In this document: positions 46,124-56,130 of the stretch, one piece after another
Position numbering within the stretch: the first letter of the stretch is position 1
Layout: each line of letters begins with the position of its first letter
Source: Burkholderia sp. 4M9327F10
Lineage (GTDB): Bacteria > Pseudomonadota > Gammaproteobacteria > Burkholderiales > Burkholderiaceae
DNA: 64,000 nucleotides
Direction: 5' to 3'
Assembly: GCF_005503145.1 (NCBI RefSeq)
Contig: NZ_SCNV01000004.1
Span: 62,001 to 126,000 of the forward strand
The notes under the pieces: generated by a model
Told to the model about the DNA's origin: nothing
The model's input: only the letters and a program-made list of their open reading frames with translations
The model's database searches: none
Translations under genes and position numbers: made by a program

Positions 46124-46750
46124 TCAATGACGTTCGAGCTCGGCAAGTTCTTCCAAAGAATTGATATTGTAAAACGCGCGCTCATCGGGAAAGGCGACTT
46201 CGACCGTCCTGTGGCGCGCGTACCACGCGCGGACCTTGCGTTCACCCGCCTCCAGAAAGGCTGAGAGGTCGTCGGCGAGGCTCGTGCGCAGCAACGCGAA
46301 GACCGGGTGAATGGATGTCTTTCCGCTCGCATCGGTGGTGGTGACGGTGGCGATATCGGCCTGCTGCGCGTCGAGGGCCTGCGCGAGACGGGCTGCCAGA
46401 TCGGCGGGCAGCCCGGGCGAGTCGCACGGTGCGCTGAGCACGAACGCCGTGCGGGCGGCGCGCAAGCCGGCCAGTAAACCCGCGAGCGGCCCGGGGAAGT
46501 CCGCCAGGGTATCGGCCACCACGGTCGCCCCGAAGGGCGCGCCGAGCGCCGCATAGACCTCGGGATGGCGATTGGCGCTGATGAGCATCGCCCCAGTCTG
46601 CGGCGCGAGCCGCCTGACGACGTGCAACGCCAGCGGTTCGCCGTGCAGGGTTTGCAGGCCTTTGTCGACCCCGCCCATGCGCGTGCCGCGGCCACCGGCG
46701 AGGACGAGGCCGGTGAGGTTGGCGGGCGTGGGATTGAGAGCGGCTGGCAA
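46124..46750 (-). CDS. mobA: Molybdenum cofactor guanylyltransferase
   Basis: MobA attaches GMP to molybdopterin to form the MGD cofactor of formate and nitrate dehydrogenase-type enzymes. The 208 residues carry the N-terminal nucleotide-binding loop LAGGRGTRMGGVDKG, the DSPG motif (APCDSPGLP) and the C-terminal NINSLEEL. The gene begins with TTG at 46750, five bases after GAGG and seven bases past the moaA stop. A longer upstream frame (to 47011) overlaps moaA and lacks family character. Confidence 0.92.
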   Translation of the reverse strand: MPAALNPTPANLTGLVLAGGRGTRMGGVDKGLQTLHGEPLALHVVRRLAPQTGAMLISANRHPEVYAALGAPFGATVVADTLADFPGPLAGLLAGLRAARTAFVLSAPCDSPGLPADLAARLAQALDAQQADIATVTTTDASGKTSIHPVFALLRTSLADDLSAFLEAGERKVRAWYARHRTVEVAFPDERAFYNINSLEELAELERH

Positions 46751-46757
46751 GACGGCC

Positions 46758-47867
46758 TCAGCCGCCGATGTACGACATTTCGACGCGCCGCTCTTGCGGC
46801 GCGGGGGACGCGGCTTCGCCGCTGCCGCGCAACTGCGAGTAACGGTCGGTGCGGGCCTGCCAGATCTGGGCCACCGCGGAGGCGATCTCGGCGTCACTCG
46901 AGCCGTTGCGCAAGAGCGCACGCAAGTCGTGTCCCGCCGAGGCGAACAGGCACAGGTACAGCTTGCCTTCCGTGGAAAGCCGGGCTCGCGTGCAGGCGCC
47001 GCAGAACGCACGCGTCACGCTGGAGATCACGCCAATTTCGCCGCTGCCGTCCGTATAGCCCCAGCGCTGCGCGGTTTCGGCCGCGCTGTGCGCTTCGAGC
47101 GGCGCTAGCGGGAAATGCTCGGCGATCCTTTCCACGACCTCGGCGGAAGGCAGCACTTCGGCCATGTTCCAGCCGTTCGAGGTGCCCACGTCCATGTACT
47201 CGATGAAGCGCAGCACGCTGCCGGAGCCTTTGAAATGGCGCGCCATCGGCACGATTTCCGAGTCGTTGGTGCCGTGCTTGACAACCATGTTGACCTTCAC
47301 GGGCGCAAGGCCGACCGCCTGCGCGGTAGCGATGCCCTCGAGCACGTCGCCTACCGCGAAGTCGGCGTCGTTCATGCGGCGAAACAGCTCGTCGTCGAGC
47401 GCATCGAGACTCACGGTGACGCGGGTCAGCCCGGCGTCCTTCAGGCCACGCGCCTTGCGCGCCAGCAGCGAACCGTTGGTGGTGAGGGTGAGATCGAGCG
47501 GCCGGCCCTCTGGTGTGGTGAGCCGGGCGAGCCGCTCGATCAGGAATTCCAGGTTCTTGCGCAACAACGGCTCACCGCCGGTCAGGCGGATCTTTTCCAC
47601 ACCATGCGCGACGAATAAGCCGGCGAGCCGCTCGATTTCCTCGAAGCTCAGGAGCGCACTGTGCGGCAGGAACAAGTAATCCTTGTCGAACACCGCGCGC
47701 GGCATGCAGTAGACGCAGCGGAAGTTGCAGCGATCCGTCACCGAGATGCGCAGATCCCGCAGCGGGCGCGACAACGTATCGCGCAGCACGCCGCTCGGCG
47801 TCTGCACGGGGCCGGAGATGACCGGCACCGCGCTGAGATCGGCAACAGGGATGATGCGTCGGGACAT
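46758..47867 (-). CDS. moaA: GTP 3',8-cyclase, radical SAM
   Basis: MoaA with MoaC converts GTP to cyclic pyranopterin monophosphate, the first molybdopterin step. The 369 residues hold the radical SAM cluster CNFRCVYC and the second 4Fe-4S site [18 protein letters not shown], plus [11 protein letters not shown] and the C-terminal GG (SYIGG) that is inserted into the active site. The start ATG at 47867 gives [11 protein letters not shown]. It begins the moaA-mobA-moeA series and lies 150 bases beyond the rne stop. Confidence 0.97.
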   Translation of the reverse strand: MSRRIIPVADLSAVPVISGPVQTPSGVLRDTLSRPLRDLRISVTDRCNFRCVYCMPRAVFDKDYLFLPHSALLSFEEIERLAGLFVAHGVEKIRLTGGEPLLRKNLEFLIERLARLTTPEGRPLDLTLTTNGSLLARKARGLKDAGLTRVTVSLDALDDELFRRMNDADFAVGDVLEGIATAQAVGLAPVKVNMVVKHGTNDSEIVPMARHFKGSGSVLRFIEYMDVGTSNGWNMAEVLPSAEVVERIAEHFPLAPLEAHSAAETAQRWGYTDGSGEIGVISSVTRAFCGACTRARLSTEGKLYLCLFASAGHDLRALLRNGSSDAEIASAVAQIWQARTDRYSQLRGSGEAASPAPQERRVEMSYIGG

Positions 47868-47952
47868 GGATTGCTTCAAATGAGTGCAGTCTTCCATTTT
47901 AGCGGAAGGGCCGCCCCCCTACATTGGGGCGAATACCCGCAGGGCGGGCAGC

Positions 47953-47980
47953 AAAAAGCCCGCCGGTGAGGGCGGGCTTT
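47953..47980 (-). terminator. Terminator of rne
   Basis: AAAGCCCGCC with GGCGGGCTTT around a six-base loop. On the minus strand it is followed by two further T residues (TTTTTGC). It lies 40 bases beyond the rne stop codon and before moaA. Confidence 0.88.
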
Positions 47981-48020
47981 GGGCTCGACGCGGACGCCTT
48001 GCGGCGCCCGGTTTGGCGGC

Positions 48021-51000
48021 TTACTGCGGGTGCTTTGCCGTTTCGACCTGCTGCATCGGCGTGCTATCCACCGGCGGCAGCGGCTTGCGCTCGCGCGGCA
48101 CGCGGGCCGGTTTCACGGCCTGTGCAGCGGCTTCCTGGGCGGCACGCAGCTTGGCGGCGTCGGTGTTGACCCACACGAGGCCGGCGCTTTCCAGCACCGG
48201 CTGCAGGGCTTCCGGCGACAGGCCGTTGCGGGCGGCTGCTTGCGGAGCGGCCGCGAGCGGAGCCGCCTCGGCTGCTTGAACCGGTGCTGGCACGGGGGCG
48301 TATGCCGGTGCCTGTACCGCTTCCGCTTCAACTGCCGGTTGCGGTGCGGCCGGGGCGCTGGCCTCAGCTACCGCTTGCGGAGCGGCTTCGGCCACCGGCT
48401 GTGCTTCCACCGGGGCTGCAACCTCGACCGCGGGAGCGGCCGGGGCGGCTTGCGTGACAGGCGCCGGAGCGGCAACCGGTTCTGCTGCCACGGTCGTCGA
48501 GACTGCCGGCTCGACCGCTGCCGGGGCGTGCACGGGCGCTTCAACCGGCGCAGCTTCGACCGCCGGCGCCACAGGGGCTGCGCTCGTCGTTTCGACGGGC
48601 GCGGCTGCGGCCTCGGTGACGACCGGTGCTGCTGGTGCTACTGGTGCGACGGGAGCAACCGGTGCTGCCGGTGCCGCGGGTGCGAACGCAACGTGTGCCG
48701 GCTCAGCGTGTGCAACAACCGGTGCTTCGGACACAGCAGGTTCTGCGGCCGCCGGTACAAACGCTTCGCTCCTGGCAGCCTGTTCAGCGGCCAGAGCCGG
48801 CGTTTCGGCTGCAGCGTGCAGTTCGGTGACGACGGTGGTTTCCGTTGCCACGGCTGCGACGACTGCTTCAACCGGTGCGGCTGCCGGCGCTTCGTGACGC
48901 GGCGCCTCGGCCACAGTCTCGACTGCTGCGCCGGTAGCCTCGCCTTCCGCTTCGACACCTTCGGCAGACTCGACACCTTCAACGCCGAGATTGCCGTTCA
49001 CGCCTTCTTCCTCGCGCTCGCGACGACCGCCACGGCGGCCGCGACGGCGACGACGGCGCTCTTCGCCATCACGGGCGACGGCTTCCTGATCGGCGGGGGC
49101 GCCGCCTTCAAGGGTACCGGCCTGGTTCTGGGTCAGAAGATCCGCCTGGTTTTCGTCCTGGCTCAGTGCTTCGGCGGCTTCCGGCTGCTGCTTGCGACGT
49201 TCGCCGCGTTCCGGACGCTCGCCTCGCTCGCGACGTTCACCGCGTTCCTGGCGCTCGCCACGCTCGGCGCGCGGCGCGTTTTCCACGGCTTCGCCACGGT
49301 CCGCGCGGTCCTGACCGCGCTCGCCGCGATTGTCACGGCTTTCGCGCTCGCCACGGTTGTCGCGGTTTTCACGACCCTCGCGCGGCTCGCGGCCGCCACG
49401 CGGTTCGCGTGCCTCACGGCCCTCGCGAACCTCACGCCCTTCACGTTCCTCGCGACGCTGCGACGGCTGGCCCTGACGGCCGCCGAGCGCTGCGCCTTCG
49501 CCGCGTGCCGCGCCATCACGGCCGCTCGCGCCGCCACGGCGGTTGCGGTTACGGTCGCCGCCGCGTTCACCGTTGCGCTCGCCGCGCTCCGGACGATCGC
49601 CGCGCGCCTGCCGCGCCGGTTGCTCAACCGGGGCCGGTGCTGCCGGTGCCGGTGCGGCGGGCGCCGCGCCGAACAGTTTCTTCAGCCAGCCGATAAAGCC
49701 ACCGCTAGCCGGCGTAACTGCGACAGGCGCAGGCGTGACGGGTGCCGCGGGGCGAACCGGTGCGCTCGGCGCCGGCTTTTCAGGCGTAATGCCCTTGACC
49801 GCTGCTTCCTGCTTCGGCTTCACTTCCTCGGTGCGCTTGCTGTAGCCGGTTTCCGATTCCAGTTCGCGGGCCGCTTCTTCGGCCATCTTCCACGAAGCGC
49901 GCGGATCGTCGAGGCGCGCGTCGTCGTGACGCAGGCGCTCGAGCTTGTAGTGCGGCGTATCGAGGTGCTTGTTCGGGATCAGAACGACATTGACCTTGAA
50001 ACGCGACTCGATCTTGTTGATTTCGGCGCGCTTCTCGTTCAGCAGGAAGGCGGTCACTTCGACCGGCACCTGGCAATGGATTGCCGCGGTGTTTTCCTTC
50101 ATCGCTTCTTCCTGAATGATCCGCAGCACCTGCAGGGCGGACGATTCGGTATCGCGGATATGGCCCGTGCCGTTACAGCGCGGGCAGGTGACATGGCTGC
50201 CTTCCGAGAGGGCCGGGCGCAGACGCTGGCGCGACAGCTCCATCAGGCCGAAGCGCGAGATCTTGCCCATCTGGACACGTGCACGGTCGTGCTTCAGCGC
50301 GTCTTTCAGGCGCTGTTCGACTTCGCGCTGGCTCTTGGCCGATTCCATGTCGATGAAGTCGATCACGATCAGGCCGCCCAGGTCGCGCAGACGCAACTGG
50401 CGGGCCACTTCGTCGGCGGCTTCGAGGTTGGTGCGGGCGGCGGTTTCCTCGATGTCGGCGCCCTTGGTGGCGCGCGCCGAGTTCACGTCGATCGCCACCA
50501 GCGCTTCGGTGTGGTCGATCACGATCGCGCCGCCCGAGGGCAGCGGCACCGTGCGCGAGTACGCCGTTTCGATCTGGTGTTCGATCTGGAAGCGCGAGAA
50601 GAGCGGCACGTCGTCGTGATACCGCTTCACCTTGCTGACATTGTCCGGCATCACGATGTCCATGAAGGCGCGGGCCTGGTCATGGATTTCGGTGGTGTCG
50701 ATGAGGATTTCGCCGATATCCGGCTGGAAATAGTCGCGAATCGCGCGGATCACGAGGCTCGATTCGAGGTAAATCAGCATCGGCTGGCCGGCCGAGCCGC
50801 TTTGCGACGCGGCCTCAATGGCGCGCCACAGTTGCATCAGGTAGTTCAGGTCCCACTGCAGCTCTTCGGCGGAACGGCCAATGCCGGCCGTGCGCGCGAT
50901 GATGCTCATGCCTTCCGGCAGTTGCAGCTGCGCCATGGTTTCGCGCAGTTCCTGACGGTCGTCGCCTTCGATCCGGCGCGACACGCCGCCGCCGCGCGGG

Positions 51001-51395
51001 TTGTTCGGCATCAGGACCAGATAGCGGCCTGCCAGCGAGATGAAGGTGGTGAGGGCGGCGCCCTTGTTGCCGCGTTCTTCCTTTTCGACCTGGACGATCA
51101 GTTCCTGACCTTCCTTCAGGGCGTCCTGGATACGGGCGGAGCGCATGTCGACGCCGTCACGGAAATACTGGCGGGCGACTTCCTTGAACGGCAGAAAACC
51201 GTGGCGGTCTTCGCCGTAGTTGACGAAACAGGCTTCGAGCGAGGGCTCGATGCGGGTGATGATGCCCTTGTAAATATTGCCTTTGCGCTGTTCGCGCCCG
51301 GCGGTTTCGATGTCGATATCGATGAGTTTTTGCCCATCGACGATAGCTACGCGCAGCTCTTCCTGCTGCGTCGCGTTGAACAACATTCGTTTCAT
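48021..51395 (-). CDS. rne: Ribonuclease E
   Basis: RNase E starts mRNA decay and processes rRNA and tRNA; its C-terminal half scaffolds the degradosome. 1124 residues from the ATG at 51395 ([15 protein letters not shown]). The catalytic half shows the S1 domain (residues 35-120), the RNase H-like and DNase I-like parts ([32 protein letters not shown]) and the zinc link [13 protein letters not shown]. After about residue 510 it is low-complexity: a long Arg/Glu/Gly run ([20 protein letters not shown]...) and then a Pro/Ala/Val/Thr-rich tail. It ends TAKHPQ. The leftward terminator is at 47953. Confidence 0.97.
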   Translation of the reverse strand: MKRMLFNATQQEELRVAIVDGQKLIDIDIETAGREQRKGNIYKGIITRIEPSLEACFVNYGEDRHGFLPFKEVARQYFRDGVDMRSARIQDALKEGQELIVQVEKEERGNKGAALTTFISLAGRYLVLMPNNPRGGGVSRRIEGDDRQELRETMAQLQLPEGMSIIARTAGIGRSAEELQWDLNYLMQLWRAIEAASQSGSAGQPMLIYLESSLVIRAIRDYFQPDIGEILIDTTEIHDQARAFMDIVMPDNVSKVKRYHDDVPLFSRFQIEHQIETAYSRTVPLPSGGAIVIDHTEALVAIDVNSARATKGADIEETAARTNLEAADEVARQLRLRDLGGLIVIDFIDMESAKSQREVEQRLKDALKHDRARVQMGKISRFGLMELSRQRLRPALSEGSHVTCPRCNGTGHIRDTESSALQVLRIIQEEAMKENTAAIHCQVPVEVTAFLLNEKRAEINKIESRFKVNVVLIPNKHLDTPHYKLERLRHDDARLDDPRASWKMAEEAARELESETGYSKRTEEVKPKQEAAVKGITPEKPAPSAPVRPAAPVTPAPVAVTPASGGFIGWLKKLFGAAPAAPAPAAPAPVEQPARQARGDRPERGERNGERGGDRNRNRRGGASGRDGAARGEGAALGGRQGQPSQRREEREGREVREGREAREPRGGREPREGRENRDNRGERESRDNRGERGQDRADRGEAVENAPRAERGERQERGERRERGERPERGERRKQQPEAAEALSQDENQADLLTQNQAGTLEGGAPADQEAVARDGEERRRRRRGRRGGRREREEEGVNGNLGVEGVESAEGVEAEGEATGAAVETVAEAPRHEAPAAAPVEAVVAAVATETTVVTELHAAAETPALAAEQAARSEAFVPAAAEPAVSEAPVVAHAEPAHVAFAPAAPAAPVAPVAPVAPAAPVVTEAAAAPVETTSAAPVAPAVEAAPVEAPVHAPAAVEPAVSTTVAAEPVAAPAPVTQAAPAAPAVEVAAPVEAQPVAEAAPQAVAEASAPAAPQPAVEAEAVQAPAYAPVPAPVQAAEAAPLAAAPQAAARNGLSPEALQPVLESAGLVWVNTDAAKLRAAQEAAAQAVKPARVPRERKPLPPVDSTPMQQVETAKHPQ

Positions 51396-52113
51396 TGAAC
51401 GGCTCCAGAGCGGCAAAGCCTGCCCACGCCTTACGTTTGTCGGACGCAAAGGACGTTTCAGGGCAGCGGCATGCCGCGCTTTATTGTGTTTTCACAAGCA
51501 CGCTGGAGCGGGAAAAATGGCGGGGAGAATTGCCTGAGAGGGCCCGGCCCATAAAAAAGGACACGGTGCCGCAGGGCACATGCGAACACGGCTTCAAATA
51601 ATGACCCGACACGCCGCGGGTACTGCCGGCTGACCAATACACACCTTCATCCACTCGCGCCGGTGCGCCAACTGGGCGCGTGACCGGAGGGTCGAAGGCT
51701 GCGGTCGAGCCGCAGCGGGAAGTTCGCGCAATAGGCGCGTCTTTTCTCGCCGGGGGTGTCTCGCCTCATTTTGACGTCGCCATGTCTTGTACTTTCTACA
51801 AGACGCCTCGGGCGCACGCCGTATTTTCGCAACTGGAAGCCTCGTCCTGCAGGGCGTCAAACCGCCCGATACCAAGGCTCGCAGTTAAATTCTTTTTTAC
51901 CAAAATTCCGATTCCGCGGAGCCGACCATGACCGAACGCGCCTGTGGGCGCCGTCCCTGCCGGGTGCTGACTCCGTGCGTACAACTTGTTGCATCTCGTT
52001 ATGCGGGTGAGCAACCAGACCCGGGCGCAAGTAAAATGACTGTTTATCGCTTGCGCCTGCGCAGACTGCCGGAATACCGGACAATGCGCCGGCTGCCGCA
52101 GACTGCTGGGCAA
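51396..52113 (-). other. Probable long 5' leader of rne
   Basis: About 718 bases without a supported gene between the rne start and the promoter at 52114. If that promoter is the main one, the leader is some 710 bases long. In E. coli the rne leader (about 360 bases) is bound by RNase E and controls rne mRNA decay, so a long structured leader is expected; no single hairpin could be picked out here by eye. Confidence 0.5.
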
Positions 52114-52142
52114 ATTATATTCAGAATGAAAGAGTTAGGCAA
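52114..52142 (-). promoter_or_regulatory. Probable rne promoter overlapping the rluC start
   Basis: On the minus strand TTGCCT, 17 bases, TATAAT. The -10 box is perfect, and the -35 box differs from TTGACA in two positions. The start would be near 52107. The region also covers the rluC ATG at 52126, so the two transcription units share this stretch. Confidence 0.6.
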
Positions 52143-53151
52143 AATATCCCAGAAATCGGTCGCAAGTGACCAGGTCTCGATGATCGAGATCGACGACGGC
52201 GCGGCCGGGCAGCGCATCGACAACTTCCTGTTACGCGTCTGTAAAGGCGTGCCCAAAAGCCATATTTACCGCATCCTGCGCAGCGGGGAAGTGCGTGTAA
52301 ATAAGGGCCGGGTTGATGCGCAGTACCGTCTCGAGCACGGCGATCTGGTGCGCGTGCCGCCTATCCGAATCGCCCAGGGAACCGAAGCGAGCACTCACAA
52401 CCCGGTGCCGGCCGCCCATTTCGAAATTCTTTTTGAAGATGAGCACCTGCTGGTCATCGACAAACCGGCGGGTGTCGCCGTGCACGGCGGCAGCGGGGTC
52501 GCGTTCGGGGTAATCGAGCAGATGCGCGAGGCGCGTCCGCAGGCAAAATTCCTCGAACTGGTGCACCGGCTGGATCGCGAGACCTCCGGCGTGCTGATGC
52601 TGGCCAAGAAGCGCGCCGCGCTGGTCGACCTGCACGAGCAGATCCGCGAGAACAAGATGGACAAGCGCTACTACGCCTGTGTGCACGGCGAGTGGGCGAG
52701 CGACTGGGGCCGCCGCCGCGCGGTCAAGGAGCCGCTGCACAAGTATCTGACCGCGGACGGCGAGCGCCGTGTGCGGGTTCAGGCAGACGGCCTTGCGTCG
52801 CACACGGTTTTCAATCTGGTGAACCGCTGGCCGGACTACGCGCTGCTGGAAGCGGAACTGAAGACGGGCCGCACGCATCAGATCCGGGTTCACCTCGAGC
52901 ATCTGGGTTTGCCGATTGTCGGCGACGCCAAATACGGCGATTTCGCACTGAACAAGGAGCTGGCGCGCAGCAACGCGCGCCCGGGGTTGAAGCGGATGTT
53001 TCTGCATGCGTACCGGCTCAAGCTGACGCACCCGGCCACAGGCGCCGTGCTGCAGTTCGAGGCGCCGCTGCCGGCCGAATGCCGCCGCTTCATCGACCAG
53101 CTCAATGAGATTAACCAAGGGTCAAACCCGGAGACGGATACGCATGGCTAG
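52126..53151 (+). CDS. rluC: 23S rRNA pseudouridine synthase RluC
   Basis: RluC isomerises U955, U2504 and U2580 of 23S rRNA in E. coli. 341 residues from the ATG at 52126 (MKELGKISQK): an S4 domain (residues 24-82, GQRIDNFLLRVCKGVPKSHIYRILRSGEVRVNKG), then the RluA-type fold with catalytic Asp in VHRLDRETSGVLML, and the C-terminal GRTHQIRVHLEHLGLPIVGDAKYG. An internal ATG at 52180 (MIEIDDG) is a possible alternative start, closer to the S4 domain. The stop overlaps the next gene by eight bases. Confidence 0.95.
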   Translation: MKELGKISQKSVASDQVSMIEIDDGAAGQRIDNFLLRVCKGVPKSHIYRILRSGEVRVNKGRVDAQYRLEHGDLVRVPPIRIAQGTEASTHNPVPAAHFEILFEDEHLLVIDKPAGVAVHGGSGVAFGVIEQMREARPQAKFLELVHRLDRETSGVLMLAKKRAALVDLHEQIRENKMDKRYYACVHGEWASDWGRRRAVKEPLHKYLTADGERRVRVQADGLASHTVFNLVNRWPDYALLEAELKTGRTHQIRVHLEHLGLPIVGDAKYGDFALNKELARSNARPGLKRMFLHAYRLKLTHPATGAVLQFEAPLPAECRRFIDQLNEINQGSNPETDTHG

Positions 53152-53803
53152 AGAGCAATTTGATCTGATCGTCTTCGATTGGGACGGTACCTTGATGGAT
53201 TCGACCGCGCACATCACGCGCAGCATCCAGTCGGCGTGCCGCGACCTCGGCCTGCCGGTACCGGCGGACGAGGCGGCCAGCTATGTGATCGGTCTCGGCC
53301 TGCGCGACGCGTTGCAGATTGCCGCTCCTACGCTCGATCCATCGGACTATCCGCGTCTTGCCGAGCGTTACCGCTTCCATTATCTGGTCAAGGATCAGAC
53401 CACTGAGCTCTTTGGCGGGGTGCGCGAGATGCTGCAGGAACTGCGCGATCAGGGCTATCTGCTGGGCGTCGCAACCGGCAAGAGCCGCGTGGGCCTGAAC
53501 CGCGCGCTCGACCAGTCGCGCCTCACCAGCCTGTTCGACGGCACCCGCTGTGCCGACGAAACCTTCTCGAAGCCCCATCCGGCCATGCTGCATGAGCTGA
53601 CCCGCGAGCTGGGGCAGGATCTGGCGCGCACGGTGATGGTCGGCGATACGACCCATGACCTGCAAATGGCGATCAACGCCGGCGTGGCGGGGATCGGCGT
53701 CACTTACGGCGCGCACCCGGCCGCCTCCCTGACGGCGCTCGAGCCGAAGTTCGTGGCTTCGAGCGTCAGTGCGCTGTCCGCCTGGCTGCGCGAGAACGCA
53801 TGA
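53144..53803 (+). CDS. HAD-superfamily phosphatase (Gph-like)
   Basis: 219 residues with the HAD motif I FDWDGTLMDST, motif II in GVATGKSRVGLN, and motif III in KPHPAMLHEL with GDTTHDLQMAINAG. The cap helical domain between residues 15 and 75 resembles phosphoglycolate phosphatase, but HAD-IA members share this pattern; the substrate is not asserted. It starts within the last codons of rluC and overlaps the Rieske gene (ATGA), so the three are coupled. Confidence 0.88.
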   Translation: MAREQFDLIVFDWDGTLMDSTAHITRSIQSACRDLGLPVPADEAASYVIGLGLRDALQIAAPTLDPSDYPRLAERYRFHYLVKDQTTELFGGVREMLQELRDQGYLLGVATGKSRVGLNRALDQSRLTSLFDGTRCADETFSKPHPAMLHELTRELGQDLARTVMVGDTTHDLQMAINAGVAGIGVTYGAHPAASLTALEPKFVASSVSALSAWLRENA

Positions 53804-54192
53804 GCGAGGCCGCCATGGAGCCGGTCCGGATTTGCGCCTCGGAAGAGCTGATCGACGGCGGGGCAGGGCTGCGCCGCGCGGCGAAATATGCCGGCGGCGA
53901 TGCAGTTGTCTTTTTTGTCCGCTATGGTGGCCACGCTTACGGTTATCTGAACCGCTGCGCGCACGTGCCGATGGAGCTTGACTGGGTTGAGGGCCAGTTC
54001 TTCGAGTCTTCGGGTTTATACTTGATGTGCGCCACGCACGGCGCAATTTACGCGCCGGATACAGGCAAGTGTGTCGGCGGTCCGTGCCGTGGCGGCAGGT
54101 TGCGTCCCGTTCAGGTCGACGAACGAGATACGCCGGATGGCCGCGCGGTATTCTGGCTGCCGGACGACGACCTGGGTCCGGTCACCCCCTGA
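53800..54192 (+). CDS. Small Rieske [2Fe-2S] protein
   Basis: 130 residues consisting of one Rieske domain. The cluster ligands are in CAHVPM (Cys-x-His) and CATHGAIY (Cys-x2-His), with a further Cys pair in GKCVGGPC. Such free Rieske proteins may serve as electron carriers; the partner is unknown. The ATG overlaps the stop of the HAD gene. It is followed 18 bases later by the S49 peptidase gene. Confidence 0.88.
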   Translation: MSEAAMEPVRICASEELIDGGAGLRRAAKYAGGDAVVFFVRYGGHAYGYLNRCAHVPMELDWVEGQFFESSGLYLMCATHGAIYAPDTGKCVGGPCRGGRLRPVQVDERDTPDGRAVFWLPDDDLGPVTP

Positions 54193-54210
54193 CTTTTCGA
54201 TCTGCGACGC

Positions 54211-55215
54211 ATGGCCGACAATCTCACTCCCGATCCGAACCAACCGTCCTCAGCGGGCCGCAAGCCGACCCCCACCGATGAACCGGGCTGGGAGCGCGCC
54301 GCGCTCGAACGCATTGCGCTGGCTGCGATCAGCGAGCAGCGTGCGGCGCGCCGCTGGAAAATCTTCTTCCGCTTTGTGTTCATCGCCCTGCTGTTGCTGG
54401 TCGTCTGGGGCGTATTCGATTTTTCCGGCGAGAAAGTCGCCACGACCGGGCGTCACACGGCGCTGATCGCGCTCGACGGCGAAATCGCCGCGGACACCAA
54501 TGCGAACGCCGACGATGTCGACTCCGCGCTGGAAAGCGCCTTCGACGACGCCGGTACCGCGGGCGTGATCCTCAGTTGCAACAGCCCGGGCGGCAGTCCG
54601 GTGCAGGCGGGCATCATCAATCGCGATATTCGCCGTTTGCGCGCTAAATATCCGTCAATTCCGCTCTACGTGGTGGTGGGCGATATGTGCGCGTCGGGCG
54701 GCTATTACGCGGCGGCAGCGGCGGACAAGATCTATGTGGACAAGGCGAGCATCGTCGGTTCGATCGGCGTGCTGATGGACGGCTTCGGCTTTACTGGCCT
54801 GATGGACAAGCTCGGCGTCGAGCGGCGTCTGCATACTTCGGGTGAAAACAAGGGCTTTTTCGACCCGTTCTCGCCGGAAACGCCGAAGATGGACGCACAT
54901 GCCCAGGAAATGCTCGACCAGATCCACCAGCAGTTTATCGACGCGGTGCGCGAAGGCCGCGGCAAGCGCCTGCACGAGACGCCGGATATCTTCTCGGGCC
55001 TGTTCTGGACCGGTCAGCAGAGTGTCGACCTGGGGCTGGCCGACGGCTTTGGCGACGCCGACTATGTGGCGCGCGAGATCATCAAGGCGCCGGATATCGT
55101 CGACTACACCGTCAAGGAAAGCATTACCGATCGCGTGGCGCGCAAGTTCGGCGCGGCGGTTGGCAGCGCCGCGGTTCACGCGATGGTGATGGGTGGGAAG
55201 ATGAGCTTGCGGTAA
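54211..55215 (+). CDS. S49-family peptidase, SppA-type
   Basis: 334 residues. A membrane helix (about 50-70, FFRFVFIALLLLVVWGVF) is followed by a Clp-like protease domain with Ser in MCASGGYYAAAAADKI and the Lys near GENKGFFDPFSP. SppA-type enzymes degrade cleaved signal peptides in the membrane. It is the short single-domain form, half the length of E. coli SppA. It ends the rluC-HAD-Rieske series. Confidence 0.93.
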   Translation: MADNLTPDPNQPSSAGRKPTPTDEPGWERAALERIALAAISEQRAARRWKIFFRFVFIALLLLVVWGVFDFSGEKVATTGRHTALIALDGEIAADTNANADDVDSALESAFDDAGTAGVILSCNSPGGSPVQAGIINRDIRRLRAKYPSIPLYVVVGDMCASGGYYAAAAADKIYVDKASIVGSIGVLMDGFGFTGLMDKLGVERRLHTSGENKGFFDPFSPETPKMDAHAQEMLDQIHQQFIDAVREGRGKRLHETPDIFSGLFWTGQQSVDLGLADGFGDADYVAREIIKAPDIVDYTVKESITDRVARKFGAAVGSAAVHAMVMGGKMSLR

Positions 55216-55410
55216 CAGGTGGCGCTGAGCGCGGCTTGCGGCGGCGCCAGTCGCAGCGCACTCGGGTCGCTCACTGGGGTGACCGCGCTGGGCCAAGCCA
55301 GGTGGCTGCGCCCGGTTGGGTGGCTGGTCCGGGTTGCGCGGGGGGCTTGCCGGCACCCTCGGTCGCGGCACCCCCGCCCGCGGCACTTGCAGAGGCTGCG
55401 AGCTCCTCTG

Positions 55411-56130
55411 TCAGACAGCGAGCAGCAGGAAAATCGCCGGGCACTTGTGCAAATCGAGCGCCGGCGCTTTCTTCCAGTCAGCCACCGTGCGGCTGGCGAT
55501 GGTCTCCGTTTCCAGTGTCAGATCGACAGCAACGCATACCAGCGTCGACGGGGCGCAGCTTGCCAGCAGCGTATCGAGCAGTGCCTTGTTGCGATACGGC
55601 GTCTCAATAAAGATCTGGGTCTGCTTTGCCTTGCGCGATTGCTGCTCCAGGTCGCGCAGCCGCTTGGCCCGTTCAGTGGCATCCACCGGCAAATAGCCGT
55701 GAAACGCAAAGCTCTGGCCGTTCAGGCCGGAAGCCATCAACGCCAGCAGGATCGAGCTCGGCCCGACAAACGGCACGACCTTGACGCCGCGCTCGTGCGC
55801 CCGCCGCACCAGCAACGCGCCGGGATCGGCCACCGCCGGGCAACCGGCTTCGGAGACGAGGCCGGCGTCGGCGCCGGCCAGAAGCGGCGCCAGCAGCTTG
55901 TCGATTTCACCGGCCGGCGTATTCACATTCAGTTCGCGAATCTCGATTTCCTGGATCGGGCGCTCGGTGCCGACCTTCTTCAGGAAAGCGCGCGTGGTTT
56001 TCGCGTTCTCGCCGATGTAGTAGTGCAGCGCCGCCGCGCGAGCCCGCACCGGTGCGGGCAATACGGCGTCGAGCGCTTCTGCGTCGCCTTCGCCGAGGGT
56101 GTTCGGGATCAGATACAGCGTGCCGCTCAT
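55411..56130 (-). CDS. Tetrapyrrole-methylase-family (RsmI-like) methyltransferase
   Basis: 239 residues of the RsmI-type group, which methylates C1402 of 16S rRNA in E. coli. The first part LYLIPNTLGEGD, the central GLVSEAGCPAVADPGALLVRRAHERGVKVVPFVGPSS and the C-terminal FIETPYRNKALLD are family features. It is shorter than RsmI (about 280 residues) and reads as the short paralogue common in beta-proteobacteria, so its substrate may differ. It shares an ATGA overlap with maf. Confidence 0.82.
   Translation of the reverse strand: MSGTLYLIPNTLGEGDAEALDAVLPAPVRARAAALHYYIGENAKTTRAFLKKVGTERPIQEIEIRELNVNTPAGEIDKLLAPLLAGADAGLVSEAGCPAVADPGALLVRRAHERGVKVVPFVGPSSILLALMASGLNGQSFAFHGYLPVDATERAKRLRDLEQQSRKAKQTQIFIETPYRNKALLDTLLASCAPSTLVCVAVDLTLETETIASRTVADWKKAPALDLHKCPAIFLLLAV

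Noticed and set aside
47979..51398. A plus-strand open frame of more than 1100 codons opposite rne
   Set aside because: It mirrors the rne gene; the high-GC third-codon bias keeps the opposite strand open. Its translation is Arg/Ala/Cys-rich with no domain, while the minus strand gives clear RNase E.
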